Shown here one piece after another: positions 6,738 to 15,340 of a stretch of 64,000 nt of DNA. A program made the translations under genes and the position numbers. The stretch is from Bacillus sp. F19 (GTDB taxonomy: Bacteria > Bacillota > Bacilli > Bacillales > Bacillaceae). The first letter of the stretch is position 1. Every line of letters begins with the position of its first letter. The stretch is taken from positions 832,001-896,000 of the forward strand of contig CP085710.1 in assembly GCA_023823795.1 (NCBI GenBank). The letters run 5' to 3'. The notes beneath the pieces are model-generated. The model was not told where the DNA came from. It saw nothing but the letters and a program-made list of their open reading frames with translations, and did no database searches.

Positions 6738-9005
6738 ATGGTCAAGTCACTATTTTCTACTAAGGGTGTATTTACAAAGCTGATTATTTTCGTACTGCTG
6801 GCAATCATCCTTGTGTTTATGGTACATAATGTAGTCATCGCATCACAGGATGTCAGCAAATTAGAAGAAAGAGCAAATGCACCAACTATTATTTATGATC
6901 AAAATGGCGAGATTGCAAGCAAAATTTCAACCTCTAAAAATGAGTGGGTAGATTATCAGGATGTACCGGAGCATTTCTACGAAGCTCTTCAAGCTACGGA
7001 AGATCAAAATTTCTACAGTCACGGCGGTATCGATTATATCGGCATTATGCGTGCTGCTTTTAAGAATGTGGCGGCTGGAGGCGTAGTTGAGGGAGGAAGC
7101 ACACTCACTCAGCAGCTTGCCAAAAATACGCTGCTGACTCAGGATCAAACGTTTAAACGGAAGTTCGATGAGTATTTTATTGCAAAAAAGATTGAAGAAG
7201 AATATTCAAAGGAAGAAATTTTAGAACTCTATGTTAATAAAATCTATTTCGGAGAAGGAGCATGGGGGCTGAAAAGAGCAGCTAAAGTTTATTTTGGAAA
7301 AGAAGCAGCTGATCTCACAATAAATGAATCTGCTATTTTAGTAGGACTAATTAAAGCGCCGACGAACTATTCTCCTGTGAAAAATCTCGAAAAATCATTA
7401 GACCGCAGGGATGTTGTCCTAAGTTTAATGAAAAAAGAAAAGTTCATAACGGATGAACAAATGAATGAAGCGAAAAATGAAAAAGTCGTGCTCGAAAGAA
7501 AGGAACTTGATGAATATAAGGGACGTTATCCTTTCTATGTGGATCATGTCATTGAAGAAGCCATTAAAAAATATGGCCTGACTCAAAATGAAATTTTAGC
7601 AGGAGGCTTTGAAATTCATACAGAGCTGCGTCAGGATATGCAATCATCCATTGAAGAGGTTTATAAGGATGATGCTAATTTTCCTGATAGTCAGAGCGAT
7701 CAGCTCGTTCAAAGCGGAGCAGTCCTCGTCAACCCTAAAACAGGAGGAGTACAGGCACTTGTTGGTGGAAGAGGAGAGCATTCATTCAGACAGTTTAACA
7801 GGGCAACTCAGCTGAAAAGGCAGCCTGGTTCGACGATGAAGCCAATTGCTGTTTATACACCTGCTTTAGAAAACGGGATGGACGTTTATTCGAAATTGAA
7901 AGACGAACCGCTTGATATCAACGGGTATTCCCCTAAAAACTTCGACGGCAGCTATCATGGCGAGGTTACTATGTATGAGGCTCTAGTTAAGTCGCACAAC
8001 GTTCCGACTGTATGGGCGCTAAATGAAATAGGCGTACAAGCAGGCGTTGATGCCTCTAAACGCTTTGGCCTGCCGATTACCGAGAATGACAAGAACTTAA
8101 GTTTAGGTCTCGGGGGTCTTGATAAAGGCGTGTCTCCTCTGAATATGGCAGAAGCTTACACTGCTTTTCCAAACGAAGGAACCCGTGTTGAGGCTCATGC
8201 CATTACCAAAATTGTAGATGTTCAGGGAAATACGATTGCAGAATGGAAAAAGAAAGAAACAAACGTTACAACAAAGGAAGTAGCGCAAAAAATGACCCAT
8301 ATGATGCTTGGGGTAGTAAAAGAAGGAACAGGGAAAAAAGCACAGCTTGAAAATCATGAGCTGGCCGGAAAAACCGGCTCCACACAGCTTGGTATTGATG
8401 GAATAGATGGAGTAAAAGATCAATGGTTTGTCGGATATACTCCTAACGTTGTTGGAGCCATATGGCTTGGCTACGATCAAACAGATCAAAACAATTATCT
8501 GAACACATCAAGCAGTGCGACAGCTGCACCATTATTTAAAGTTATTATGGATGCGGCCCTTAAAAATGAAAAACCGGAGGATTTTAATCTTCCTCCTCTC
8601 AAGGAAACGGAAAGCAAGTCAAAGAAAAAGAAAACAGATCCTTCTAATGAAGAAATCAAAAAGATACAAGAAGAAAAAAGAAAACAAGAAGCCGATGAAA
8701 AAGCTAAACGAGATGAACAGGCAAGAATGGAAGAACAGGAACGCTTAAAACAGGAAGAAAAAGCAAAAGCCGATGCGGCTAAGCAAAAGGAAGAAGAGCA
8801 AAAACAAGAGCAAAAACGCAAAGAAGAACAAGCTAAAAAAGAAGAAGAACAGGCTAGAAAAGAAGAGGAAGAAGCTAAAAAAGAAGAAGAACGTAAAAAA
8901 GAAGAAGAGAAAAAACAAAACAAAGAAAAACCGGCAGAACCGGAACCGCCGGCAGAGCCCCCGGCAGATGGCGGCTCTGACACCGGAGATACATCAGGAA
9001 ATTAA
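6738..9005 (+). CDS. Class A penicillin-binding protein (bifunctional transglycosylase/transpeptidase)
   Basis: A 755-residue peptidoglycan synthase of the PBP1A/PBP2C type. Residues 10-32 form the signal anchor. The glycosyltransferase (GT51) domain has ATEDQNFYSHGG (catalytic Glu near 88) and GGSTLTQQLAKN (near 120). The transpeptidase domain has STMK (Ser near 365), SHN (near 418) and KTGST (near 545). From about residue 620 a long Lys/Glu/Gln tail is predicted as a charged helix, ending in a Pro/Glu segment and GGSDTGDTSGN. Resembles B. subtilis PbpF in the core, but that protein lacks such a tail. ATG 6738 is chosen because it follows AGGGGG. A strong terminator follows at 9011. Confidence 0.93.
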   Translation: MVKSLFSTKGVFTKLIIFVLLAIILVFMVHNVVIASQDVSKLEERANAPTIIYDQNGEIASKISTSKNEWVDYQDVPEHFYEALQATEDQNFYSHGGIDYIGIMRAAFKNVAAGGVVEGGSTLTQQLAKNTLLTQDQTFKRKFDEYFIAKKIEEEYSKEEILELYVNKIYFGEGAWGLKRAAKVYFGKEAADLTINESAILVGLIKAPTNYSPVKNLEKSLDRRDVVLSLMKKEKFITDEQMNEAKNEKVVLERKELDEYKGRYPFYVDHVIEEAIKKYGLTQNEILAGGFEIHTELRQDMQSSIEEVYKDDANFPDSQSDQLVQSGAVLVNPKTGGVQALVGGRGEHSFRQFNRATQLKRQPGSTMKPIAVYTPALENGMDVYSKLKDEPLDINGYSPKNFDGSYHGEVTMYEALVKSHNVPTVWALNEIGVQAGVDASKRFGLPITENDKNLSLGLGGLDKGVSPLNMAEAYTAFPNEGTRVEAHAITKIVDVQGNTIAEWKKKETNVTTKEVAQKMTHMMLGVVKEGTGKKAQLENHELAGKTGSTQLGIDGIDGVKDQWFVGYTPNVVGAIWLGYDQTDQNNYLNTSSSATAAPLFKVIMDAALKNEKPEDFNLPPLKETESKSKKKKTDPSNEEIKKIQEEKRKQEADEKAKRDEQARMEEQERLKQEEKAKADAAKQKEEEQKQEQKRKEEQAKKEEEQARKEEEEAKKEEERKKEEEKKQNKEKPAEPEPPAEPPADGGSDTGDTSGN

Positions 9006-9010
9006 GAGGA

Positions 9011-9043
9011 AAGCTGAACGAGATCAATTCGTTCAGCTTTTTT
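9011..9043 (+). terminator. Terminator of the penicillin-binding protein gene
   Basis: AAGCTGAACGA, loop, TCGTTCAGCTT followed by T6. Confidence 0.85.
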
Positions 9044-9235
9044 ACGGACTATTTCTCATTAACAGGTTAGGGTGATTAATTTTTTTCAAGTAGATAAATT
9101 TCGGAATTCGGCTGATAACTCTTCAAAACCGATTGATAAAAAATTGAATTTAGGGAGATGAATTAGAATGGGCAGTCTATGAAAATCATTTTAGCTTTGT
9201 CCAGTTTCTCAGTCAGGACGGAATCTTAGTAAATA

Positions 9236-9264
9236 TAAAAAACACACCCTGCAATGCAGAGTGT
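9236..9264 (-). terminator. Terminator of the 52-residue membrane protein gene
   Basis: Minus strand: CACACTCTGCATTGCAGGGTGTG hairpin followed by a T run; it lies 22 bp past the stop codon at 9286. Confidence 0.7.
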
Positions 9265-9285
9265 GGATTAAAAAACTGAAATTAG

Positions 9286-9444
9286 TTATTGAAACATTGG
9301 TAAAATATAAGTAATTAAAAACCAGATAATACCGAAGAATATAACCAAATATGCTGCATATTTAATAAAAGTGGCTCCAAGAAGACTATTGTTCGTTTTA
9401 TGCTCTTCTTTTCTCTCAACGTTTACTTGTTTATGTTCAGACAT
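9286..9444 (-). CDS. Small membrane protein, 52 residues (YheJ-like by position)
   Basis: Begins MSEHKQVNVERKEEH, a charged head of about 20 residues, followed by one membrane helix (residues 29-49, AAYLVIFFGIIWFLITYIL) and a short tail MFQ. The ATG at 9444 follows GAGAGGAAC and the gene has its own terminator. Size and place (between nhaX and yheI) fit B. subtilis yheJ, which is also about 53 residues, but I could not compare sequences. Function unknown. Confidence 0.65.
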   Translation of the reverse strand: MSEHKQVNVERKEEHKTNNSLLGATFIKYAAYLVIFFGIIWFLITYILPMFQ

Positions 9445-9468
9445 AAGGTTCCTCTCCCTTGTTTATCT

Positions 9469-9540
9469 TTATAGAATTACATTAAGCAGCCAGCCGATAA
9501 CAACAATTGCTCCGATAACGATTAAAATAGTTCTGATCAT
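9469..9540 (-). CDS. Membrane microprotein, 23 residues
   Basis: ATG 9540 follows AAAAGGAG at ten bases. The product MIRTILIVIGAIVVIGWLL plus four residues is a single hydrophobic helix with no hydrophilic domain, resembling the very short YoeB/Lmo0937-like membrane peptides common in Bacilli. It is 24 bp upstream of the 9286-9444 gene on the same strand, so they may be one transcript. Too short for certainty. Confidence 0.45.
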   Translation of the reverse strand: MIRTILIVIGAIVVIGWLLNVIL

Positions 9541-9614
9541 AAGTCATAATCTCCTTTTCTCTGATGTCTGTAAGTAATTCATACTCCCTTATCTTTTGTA
9601 AGGGTTAACTGATT

Positions 9615-9929
9615 TTATACCTTTACTTTTTCAGCTGTGTTTAAAAAATTAGATGACAATCTTGATTCGGTTGAACAGATTATGTCCATTTCAGCCAAGA
9701 TCTCGCTCGGATTATCCCCATCAATCAGCACTTTCATCTGATTAGATCCAGATGTCATCAGAAAGAAAGTAATCAAAGAAGGAAACTTTGAGACATCGAC
9801 GATGCTTCGTTTTCCAGCTAAGAAGTACACCTTTCCTTTATAGTTTTTTGCGAGCTGATTCAATCTGATAATTTGATCCATTCTTAATTGATCCTGGGTA
9901 CATAGGCTAGTGGAAACTAACTGGCTCAT
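9615..9929 (-). CDS. HPr-like domain protein without the phospho-accepting histidine
   Basis: 104 residues. The centre reads 'AKNYKGKVYFLAGKRSIVD' then SKFPSLITFFLMTSGSNQMKVLIDGDNPSEILAEM. This follows the HPr pattern of an S-x-x-x-L helix, a G-(x)n-hydrophobic-strand-(x)-G-x-D turn and an acidic helix. The loop where HPr has His15 has no histidine, so it cannot take phosphate from EI like HPr. ATG 9929 follows GGAGGAAAAC. Assignment to the HPr fold is by pattern only; a lone regulatory or binding role is possible. Confidence 0.6.
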   Translation of the reverse strand: MSQLVSTSLCTQDQLRMDQIIRLNQLAKNYKGKVYFLAGKRSIVDVSKFPSLITFFLMTSGSNQMKVLIDGDNPSEILAEMDIICSTESRLSSNFLNTAEKVKV

Positions 9930-10287
9930 TGTTTTCCTCCTTCAATTTTCCTGAACTTTTGTTGTTTGTTACAGTTCTTTACCTTGTTTTCTGTTATTTG
10001 AAACATACAGAAGGTGAAAATAGTGATATGGACCTATTTGGTGCTCTTTTTATGGGGGTCGATTTCAGAAAAGCAGATGAAAAGATGCAGCTCAAAGAGG
10101 GTGGTTCATGCAATCCATCTTAATGCTCCTCAGCTTCCTGACTCATTTTCTTCACATAGTATCGATGTGTACTTTATTAGAGCTCTGCCGTTATGCAGAA
10201 TGCATCTGAAATTATTGCCTATGGAACGGCTATATTTGTAGAAGATTAATCATAGAACATGAAGCAGAAAATAATGAAAAATCCCAA

Positions 10288-10317
10288 TTGACAAAATAAT
10301 GAAAAATATGGTAATCT
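10288..10317 (+). promoter_or_regulatory. Promoter of the bmr leader
   Basis: TTGACA (10288-10293), 18-bp spacer, TAATCT (10312-10317). It precedes the leader ORF by about 45 bp. Confidence 0.6.
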
Positions 10318-10362
10318 ATCTAAGGATAAAAAACAATAAATCGGTAAAAGGAGGGGTTTAAC

Positions 10363-10440
10363 ATGAAAAAGTTAAATGTGATTGCGCACGATCGTAACGT
10401 TATTTCTTGTGCAGCCCCGCCGTACCTTTATACCATTTAG
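10363..10440 (+). CDS. Leader peptide, 25 residues (BmrB-like position)
   Basis: ATG 10363 follows a very strong RBS (AAAAGGAGGGG). The peptide is MKKLNVIAHDRNVIS followed by CAAPPYLYTI. It lies between a promoter and two tandem intrinsic terminators ahead of yheI/yheH. In B. subtilis the same exporter (bmrCD) is preceded by bmrB, a translated leader whose ribosome stalling in the presence of ribosome-targeting antibiotics relieves termination. The Pro-Pro pair near the end would favour stalling. Sequence identity to BmrB was not tested, and this leader is shorter than BmrB (54 codons as I recall). Confidence 0.7.
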   Translation: MKKLNVIAHDRNVISCAAPPYLYTI

Positions 10441-10467
10441 AGAAATCAGTCTCTGAATATAAAAAGT

Positions 10468-10513
10468 AAAAGGCACAGGGGTATGCTGCATTGTATACTT
10501 CTGTGCCTTTTTA
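10468..10513 (+). terminator. Attenuator terminator 1 of bmrCD
   Basis: AGGCACAG (10471-10478) pairs with CTGTGCCT (10501-10508), with inner GTAT/ATAC, followed by a T run. It starts 30 nt after the leader stop codon, close enough for a stalled ribosome to influence folding upstream. Confidence 0.75.
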
Positions 10514-10524
10514 TGTTTGATTGT

Positions 10525-10563
10525 AAAAAGGCAGACCCCGGCATGCGGAGGTTTGCCTTTTTT
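10525..10563 (+). terminator. Attenuator terminator 2 of bmrCD
   Basis: AAAAAGGCA pairs with TGCCTTTTT, with inner CCG/CGG; T run at 10558-10563. Second terminator in tandem, so basal read-through should be very low. Confidence 0.75.
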
Positions 10564-10596
10564 ATATAACATTAAATCTTAAAGGAGGAAGAATTT

Positions 10597-10659
10597 ATGT
10601 ATGTAATGATGTTGAAACCAGAGAAAGTAGTGAAAAAGGGAGATCCAGACAGCGGTTAG
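10597..10659 (+). CDS. Second short leader ORF, 20 residues
   Basis: ATG 10597 follows AAAGGAGG. The peptide MYVMMLKPEKVVKKGDPDSG ends 35 bp before the bmrC start. It lies beyond both terminators, so it would be translated only on read-through transcripts and might couple translation into bmrC. It is short and could be fortuitous, but the RBS is close to ideal. Confidence 0.45.
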   Translation: MYVMMLKPEKVVKKGDPDSG

Positions 10660-10694
10660 CGAAAAAGGGATAGAGAGACAAAGGAGATGATGAC

Positions 10695-12452
10695 ATGTTT
10701 TCGGTGTTAGTGAAGTTAGGATGGTTTTTTAAAAAGTATTGGAAGCGGTATACAGCTGCAATCGTATTGCTTTTAGTTGTAAATGTTCTTGAAATTATTC
10801 CCCCTAAATTGCTTGGGAATGCAATAGATGATATTCAGGTTGGACGGTTTTCGAGTGAACTGCTCGTTCAATATATTGTATTGTTTCTTGGACTTGGTGT
10901 ACTTGTTTATATTTTATCTTATTTCTGGATGTACAATTTATTTGGCGGGGCTCATTTGGCTGAAAGAATACTAAGATCAAAACTGATGGGGCAATTCTTA
11001 GTTATGACACCGCGCTTTTATGAGAAAAACAGAACGGGAGATTTAATGGCCCGTGCCACGAATGATTTGAAGGCTATTTCGACGACTGCCGGATTTGGTA
11101 TTTTAACATTGGTTGACTCAAGCATGTTCATGCTGACGATTCTGATGACAATGGGAATTCTCATCAGCTGGCAGCTTACTTTTGCCGCGATTCTTCCACT
11201 GCCGATTATGGCGATTGCCATGGGAATCTACGGCAAGAAAATTCACGCCAGATTTATGGCAGCTCAGGACGCTTTTGGCGACATGAATGACCAGGTGCTT
11301 GAATCAGTGGCAGGCGTGCGGGTGATTCGTGCTTACGTTCAGGAAAAAGCAGATGTAAACCGATTTAACACGTTAACAGATGATGTTTTTCGGAAAAATG
11401 TAAGTGTAGCAAAAATTGACGCACTGTTTGAACCAACAATGAAATTGCTTGTCGGGATCAGCTATTTAATTGGACTCGGATATGGAGCTTACCTAGTCTT
11501 TCATAATGAAATCACCCTTGGTGAACTGGTGTCCTTTAACGTTTACCTGGGAATGATGATCTGGCCGATGTTTGCAATTGGAGAACTGATCAATATCATG
11601 CAGCGTGGAAACGCATCACTTGACCGGATCAGTGAAACATTATCTTATGAAGCGGATGTGAAAAATCATGAGCAGCCGCAGCATATAGATTCACCCAAAA
11701 AGATTGAGTTTAAAAATGTATCATTCCAATATCCTTCATCAGAAGTGGAGAACTTAAAAAATGTCAGCTTTACTGTAAATAAAGGGGACACAATCGGCAT
11801 TGTCGGAAAAACCGGCAGCGGCAAGACGACAATCGTCAAACAGCTGCTCAGACAATATCCGGCTGGAAGCGGTCAGATTACAATGTCCGGAGTTCCGATT
11901 GAGAAAATCCCGCTTGAAACACTGCATCGTTTTATTGGCTATGTTCCTCAAGATCATGTGTTATTTTCAAGAACGGTAAGAGAGAATATTTTATTCGGAA
12001 AGAAAGATGGATCAGACGCAGAACTGAATAAAGCGATCGATCTCGCTTTTTTCAGAAAAGATCTTGAAATGCTGCCGGATGGTCTGAATACATTAGTAGG
12101 GGAAAAGGGTGTTGCGCTATCCGGAGGTCAAAAACAGCGGATCTCCATTGCACGTGCACTTTTGGTCAATCCGGAAATCCTGATGTTAGATGATTCCCTG
12201 TCAGCTGTTGATGCAAAAACAGAAACGGCCATCATTTCTAATATTAGAAATGAGCGTGCCGATAAGACAACATTCATTACGACACATCGTCTGTCTGCTG
12301 TAGAACACGCAGATTGGATACTTGTACTTGATGAAGGAAAAATCATTGAAGAAGGCAGGCACCAAACGCTGCTTGCGAATAACGGCTGGTACAAAGAGCA
12401 ATATGAACGCCAGCAAATTGAAGCAGAAAACGAAGGCGGGGTAGGAGCATGA
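10695..12452 (+). CDS. bmrC: Multidrug ABC exporter half-transporter BmrC (YheI)
   Basis: 585 residues: an N-terminal six-helix exporter domain (about 15-310) and an ATPase domain with Walker A GKTGSGKTT (near 369-377), signature LSGGQKQR and Walker B ILMLDD. The residue after the Walker B aspartate is Asp500 instead of the catalytic Glu. This is the degenerate site typical of BmrC in the BmrC/BmrD heterodimer, so ATP at that site should be hydrolysed slowly. The stop overlaps the bmrD start by four bases (ATGA), indicating translational coupling. ATG 10695 follows AAGGAGATGATGAC. Controlled by the upstream leader and attenuators. Confidence 0.94.
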   Translation: MFSVLVKLGWFFKKYWKRYTAAIVLLLVVNVLEIIPPKLLGNAIDDIQVGRFSSELLVQYIVLFLGLGVLVYILSYFWMYNLFGGAHLAERILRSKLMGQFLVMTPRFYEKNRTGDLMARATNDLKAISTTAGFGILTLVDSSMFMLTILMTMGILISWQLTFAAILPLPIMAIAMGIYGKKIHARFMAAQDAFGDMNDQVLESVAGVRVIRAYVQEKADVNRFNTLTDDVFRKNVSVAKIDALFEPTMKLLVGISYLIGLGYGAYLVFHNEITLGELVSFNVYLGMMIWPMFAIGELINIMQRGNASLDRISETLSYEADVKNHEQPQHIDSPKKIEFKNVSFQYPSSEVENLKNVSFTVNKGDTIGIVGKTGSGKTTIVKQLLRQYPAGSGQITMSGVPIEKIPLETLHRFIGYVPQDHVLFSRTVRENILFGKKDGSDAELNKAIDLAFFRKDLEMLPDGLNTLVGEKGVALSGGQKQRISIARALLVNPEILMLDDSLSAVDAKTETAIISNIRNERADKTTFITTHRLSAVEHADWILVLDEGKIIEEGRHQTLLANNGWYKEQYERQQIEAENEGGVGA

Positions 12453-14467
12453 GTACAGGAAAAAGACTGATCCGCTATGCAGCCCTTTATAAAAGAACAT
12501 TAATACTGGCCTTAATCATGCTTGCCGTTGCAGTCGGGGCTGAGCTTACAGGTCCATTTATCGCAAAAAAAATGATCGATGACCACATATTGGGCATTGA
12601 GAAAAAGTGGCATGAAACAGCAGAAGGAGAAAATGCTGTAAACTACAATGGATCCTGGTATAAACGTGAGGATTACTTTGAACCAGGTGAAGAAAAAGGC
12701 AAGGAAGTTCACATTCTGCAAGTGCAGCGTGATTATTATTTCATACCGGGTGAAATTCAGTTTGACGGAGTCAGAAGAGCGAATGGAAAATCGGTCATTA
12801 TCGAACGTGGAACAGAATCTGTTTCTTATACAGGCAGCAGGCTCACATCTGAACAGCTGTTTACGTTCTATCAGCCAGAAATCAAAGGGCTCATTACTTT
12901 GATTGCCATTTATTTTGGTTTGCTTGTATTTGCCTCATTCTTTCACTATGGACAGCGCTATTTTCTGCAGATTACATCAAATCGCATTATTCAAAAAATG
13001 CGTCAGGATGTATTTGAACATATCCAGCGATTGCCGGTTGTTTATTTTGATAACCTTCCGGCCGGTAAGGTTGTTGCAAGAATCACAAACGATACGGAAG
13101 CAATTAGAGAACTGTTTGTAGCGGTGCTCTCAACATTCTTTACAAGTGCCATTTATATAACAGGCATTTTCATTGCATTATTCCTGCTTGATGTAAAACT
13201 TGCACTAATCTGTACGATTATCCTGCCAATCCTGGCCGTCTGGAGCATCGTATACCGAAAATACGCTTCAACCTACAATCATAAGATTCGTTCGCTTGTC
13301 AGCGATATTAACGGAACAATAAATGAATCGATTCAGGGTATGACGATTATTCAGGCTTTCCGCAGGCAGGAAGAAACGAAAGCGGAATTTGAAGAATTAA
13401 ACACATCCCATTTTCACTTTCAAAATAAGCTGCTTGGTCTGAACTCCCTGCTGTCGCATAATATGGTAGGATTTATGCGGAACTGTGCGTTCGTGGCCCT
13501 CATCTGGTATTTCGGCGGAGCCTCTATAGGCGTAGGTTCAATGGTATCAATAGGAGTTCTTTATGCGTTTGTAGATTATTTAAACAGACTTTTTCAGCCA
13601 ATCACAGGGATTGTGAATCAATTCGCCCAGCTTGAAACAGCACGTGTTGCTTCTGAAAGAGTGTTTAGCCTGCTTGATGAAAAAGGAACGGATGTCAGCG
13701 AGAAAGAAGAGCCGCGATATAAAGGAAATGTCGCGTTTGAAAATGTATGGTTCGGCTATAAAGAAGGCGAATATGTTTTGAAAAATATCGATTTTGAAGC
13801 GAAACAGGGTGAAACCGTAGCACTAGTCGGACACACAGGTTCCGGAAAAAGTTCGATTATGAATTTACTGTTCCGTTTTTATGATATTAAAGAGGGTAAG
13901 ATCACAATCGACGGCGAAGATATTCTATCAATGCCGCGCCAAGCGGTTAGAGAACATATGGGAATTGTGCTTCAGGATCCATTTTTGTTCACTGGAACGA
14001 TCGCTTCGAATGTAAGCCTTAATAATTCGGATATCACCAGAGAACAAGTGGAGAAAGCATTAAAAGATGTTGGCGCAGATCAATTGCTTAAGCATCTGCC
14101 GCTTGGATTCGATGAGCCTGTTATCGAAAAAGGCAGCACGCTCTCATCAGGACAGCGTCAGCTCATTTCATTTGCAAGAGCACTTGCTTATGATCCTGCT
14201 ATCCTCATATTAGATGAAGCTACGGCAAGCATTGACACAGAGACAGAAGCTGTCATCCAAGATGCACTTGAAGTTCTGAAAAAAGGCAGAACAACGTTTA
14301 TCATTGCTCATCGGCTTTCTACTATTAAGAATGCAGATCAAATTCTTGTCCTTGACCGGGGTGAAATAGCGGAGAAAGGCAATCACGATGAATTAATGAA
14401 GCTAAAAGGAAAGTACTATCAAATGTATGAACTTCAGCAGGGAAAACAGAATACCCTTGCAGGATAA
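12449..14467 (+). CDS. bmrD: Multidrug ABC exporter half-transporter BmrD (YheH)
   Basis: 672 residues, partner of BmrC. Between the first two membrane helices (about residues 45-130) there is a hydrophilic insert, matching the extracellular domain known from BmrD. The ATPase domain has Walker A GHTGSGKSS, signature LSSGQRQ and a canonical Walker B ILILDEA with catalytic Glu590. The heterodimer exports drugs such as Hoechst 33342 and doxorubicin in B. subtilis. The gene overlaps bmrC by four bases and ends at a strong terminator. Confidence 0.94.
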   Translation: MSTGKRLIRYAALYKRTLILALIMLAVAVGAELTGPFIAKKMIDDHILGIEKKWHETAEGENAVNYNGSWYKREDYFEPGEEKGKEVHILQVQRDYYFIPGEIQFDGVRRANGKSVIIERGTESVSYTGSRLTSEQLFTFYQPEIKGLITLIAIYFGLLVFASFFHYGQRYFLQITSNRIIQKMRQDVFEHIQRLPVVYFDNLPAGKVVARITNDTEAIRELFVAVLSTFFTSAIYITGIFIALFLLDVKLALICTIILPILAVWSIVYRKYASTYNHKIRSLVSDINGTINESIQGMTIIQAFRRQEETKAEFEELNTSHFHFQNKLLGLNSLLSHNMVGFMRNCAFVALIWYFGGASIGVGSMVSIGVLYAFVDYLNRLFQPITGIVNQFAQLETARVASERVFSLLDEKGTDVSEKEEPRYKGNVAFENVWFGYKEGEYVLKNIDFEAKQGETVALVGHTGSGKSSIMNLLFRFYDIKEGKITIDGEDILSMPRQAVREHMGIVLQDPFLFTGTIASNVSLNNSDITREQVEKALKDVGADQLLKHLPLGFDEPVIEKGSTLSSGQRQLISFARALAYDPAILILDEATASIDTETEAVIQDALEVLKKGRTTFIIAHRLSTIKNADQILVLDRGEIAEKGNHDELMKLKGKYYQMYELQQGKQNTLAG

Positions 14468-14473
14468 AAAAAG

Positions 14474-14511
14474 CACGTTCCTGATTTTTTAGTCATGAAC
14501 GTGTTTTTTTG
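14474..14511 (+). terminator. bmrCD terminator
   Basis: CACGTTC (14474-14480) and GAACGTG (14497-14503) form the stem, followed by T7; preceded by an A run, so it may also work for the convergent yheG. Confidence 0.8.
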
Positions 14512-14534
14512 TTTGCCCAGATGACGGTAAAACC

Positions 14535-15155
14535 TTAGTAAGCAAGTCCAGCGCGTTTACAGATAAAGGACTGTTCAGTGAGAACCTGATAAGTGAAATA
14601 ACCTGTATCCTCAGCAGATATTTGCTTTCCGTCCTGGGGAAGATAATCTTCCTCAAATCTGAATTTCTTTGTTAATTTCCCATCCGGCAAATAGGTTGGA
14701 CAGACGATTGTCCATTGGAGATTTGACGCTTTAAGTGTCAGGAAGGCATTTAAATGTTCGTTCGCTGCTCTTGTCATTGTCCGTTTTGACTCATTTGATT
14801 GAAATCTGTAAAGCTCAGGGTTGGACCGTGCCTGTAAAATACCAGCTGTACCAATCGTAATCACTCTGTTAATGTTTTCGTTTCTCATTGCCTGGACAAT
14901 AAGCGGCACTGAGACTGTCAGGGTATTATCTCCATCCGTGCCGAGACAGCTGACAACAGCATTACAGCCTGAAACTGTATTTTCAATACATTGAAAGTCC
15001 CGTGCATTTCCGTTAATGATTTCAGCATTTTTATATATGTCCTCTATTTTTGCAGGATCTCTGACAAGCATTCTAACCTGGTGACCACCATTTATGGCCT
15101 GTTTTAAAAATGCTTTGCCAACTCTCCCTGTTCCGCCAAATAATGCGATTTTCAT
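14535..15155 (-). CDS. yheG: NAD(P)-binding oxidoreductase YheG
   Basis: 206 residues, atypical short-chain dehydrogenase of the NmrA/BVR-B type. The N-terminus has the dinucleotide motif 'IALFGGTGRVGKAFLKQA' (GxxGxxG) followed by VRDPAK. Residues near 66-75 read AVVSCLGTDGDN. It lacks the classical YxxxK pair, as usual for this subgroup. Length and location next to yheH match B. subtilis yheG. It converges on bmrCD. RBS AGGAGAG precedes ATG 15155. Substrate unknown; flavin or biliverdin-type reduction is only a family analogy. Confidence 0.88.
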   Translation of the reverse strand: MKIALFGGTGRVGKAFLKQAINGGHQVRMLVRDPAKIEDIYKNAEIINGNARDFQCIENTVSGCNAVVSCLGTDGDNTLTVSVPLIVQAMRNENINRVITIGTAGILQARSNPELYRFQSNESKRTMTRAANEHLNAFLTLKASNLQWTIVCPTYLPDGKLTKKFRFEEDYLPQDGKQISAEDTGYFTYQVLTEQSFICKRAGLAY

Positions 15156-15261
15156 ATCAAACTCTCCTGTCTTTTTCTTTCATTTTACTTCATTTACAGG
15201 AAAAGAGAAAAACATACTCTGTTCCAATCTGGTTACACTAAATTAATATAAAACAAATGAA

Positions 15262-15290
15262 TTGACAGAAGGAAGTCTTGGAGGTAAGAT
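15262..15290 (+). promoter_or_regulatory. Promoter of the tcyABC operon
   Basis: TTGACA (15262-15267), 17-bp spacer, TAAGAT (15285-15290), with the start codon 51 bp downstream. Confidence 0.65.
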
Positions 15291-15340
15291 TCTAACATAC
15301 TTAAATAAAATCCGATAAGATTAGTGGGGGTTGGTTTACT

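Noticed and set aside
8495-8983. 162-residue Ser/Cys-rich frame antisense to the PBP tail
   Set aside because: Complement of the Lys/Glu-rich tail; no RBS.
9929-10241. Two overlapping frames of 64 and 75 residues after the HPr-like gene
   Set aside because: The first starts at TTG inside the RBS region of the divergent gene, the second has no RBS; composition is not protein-like.
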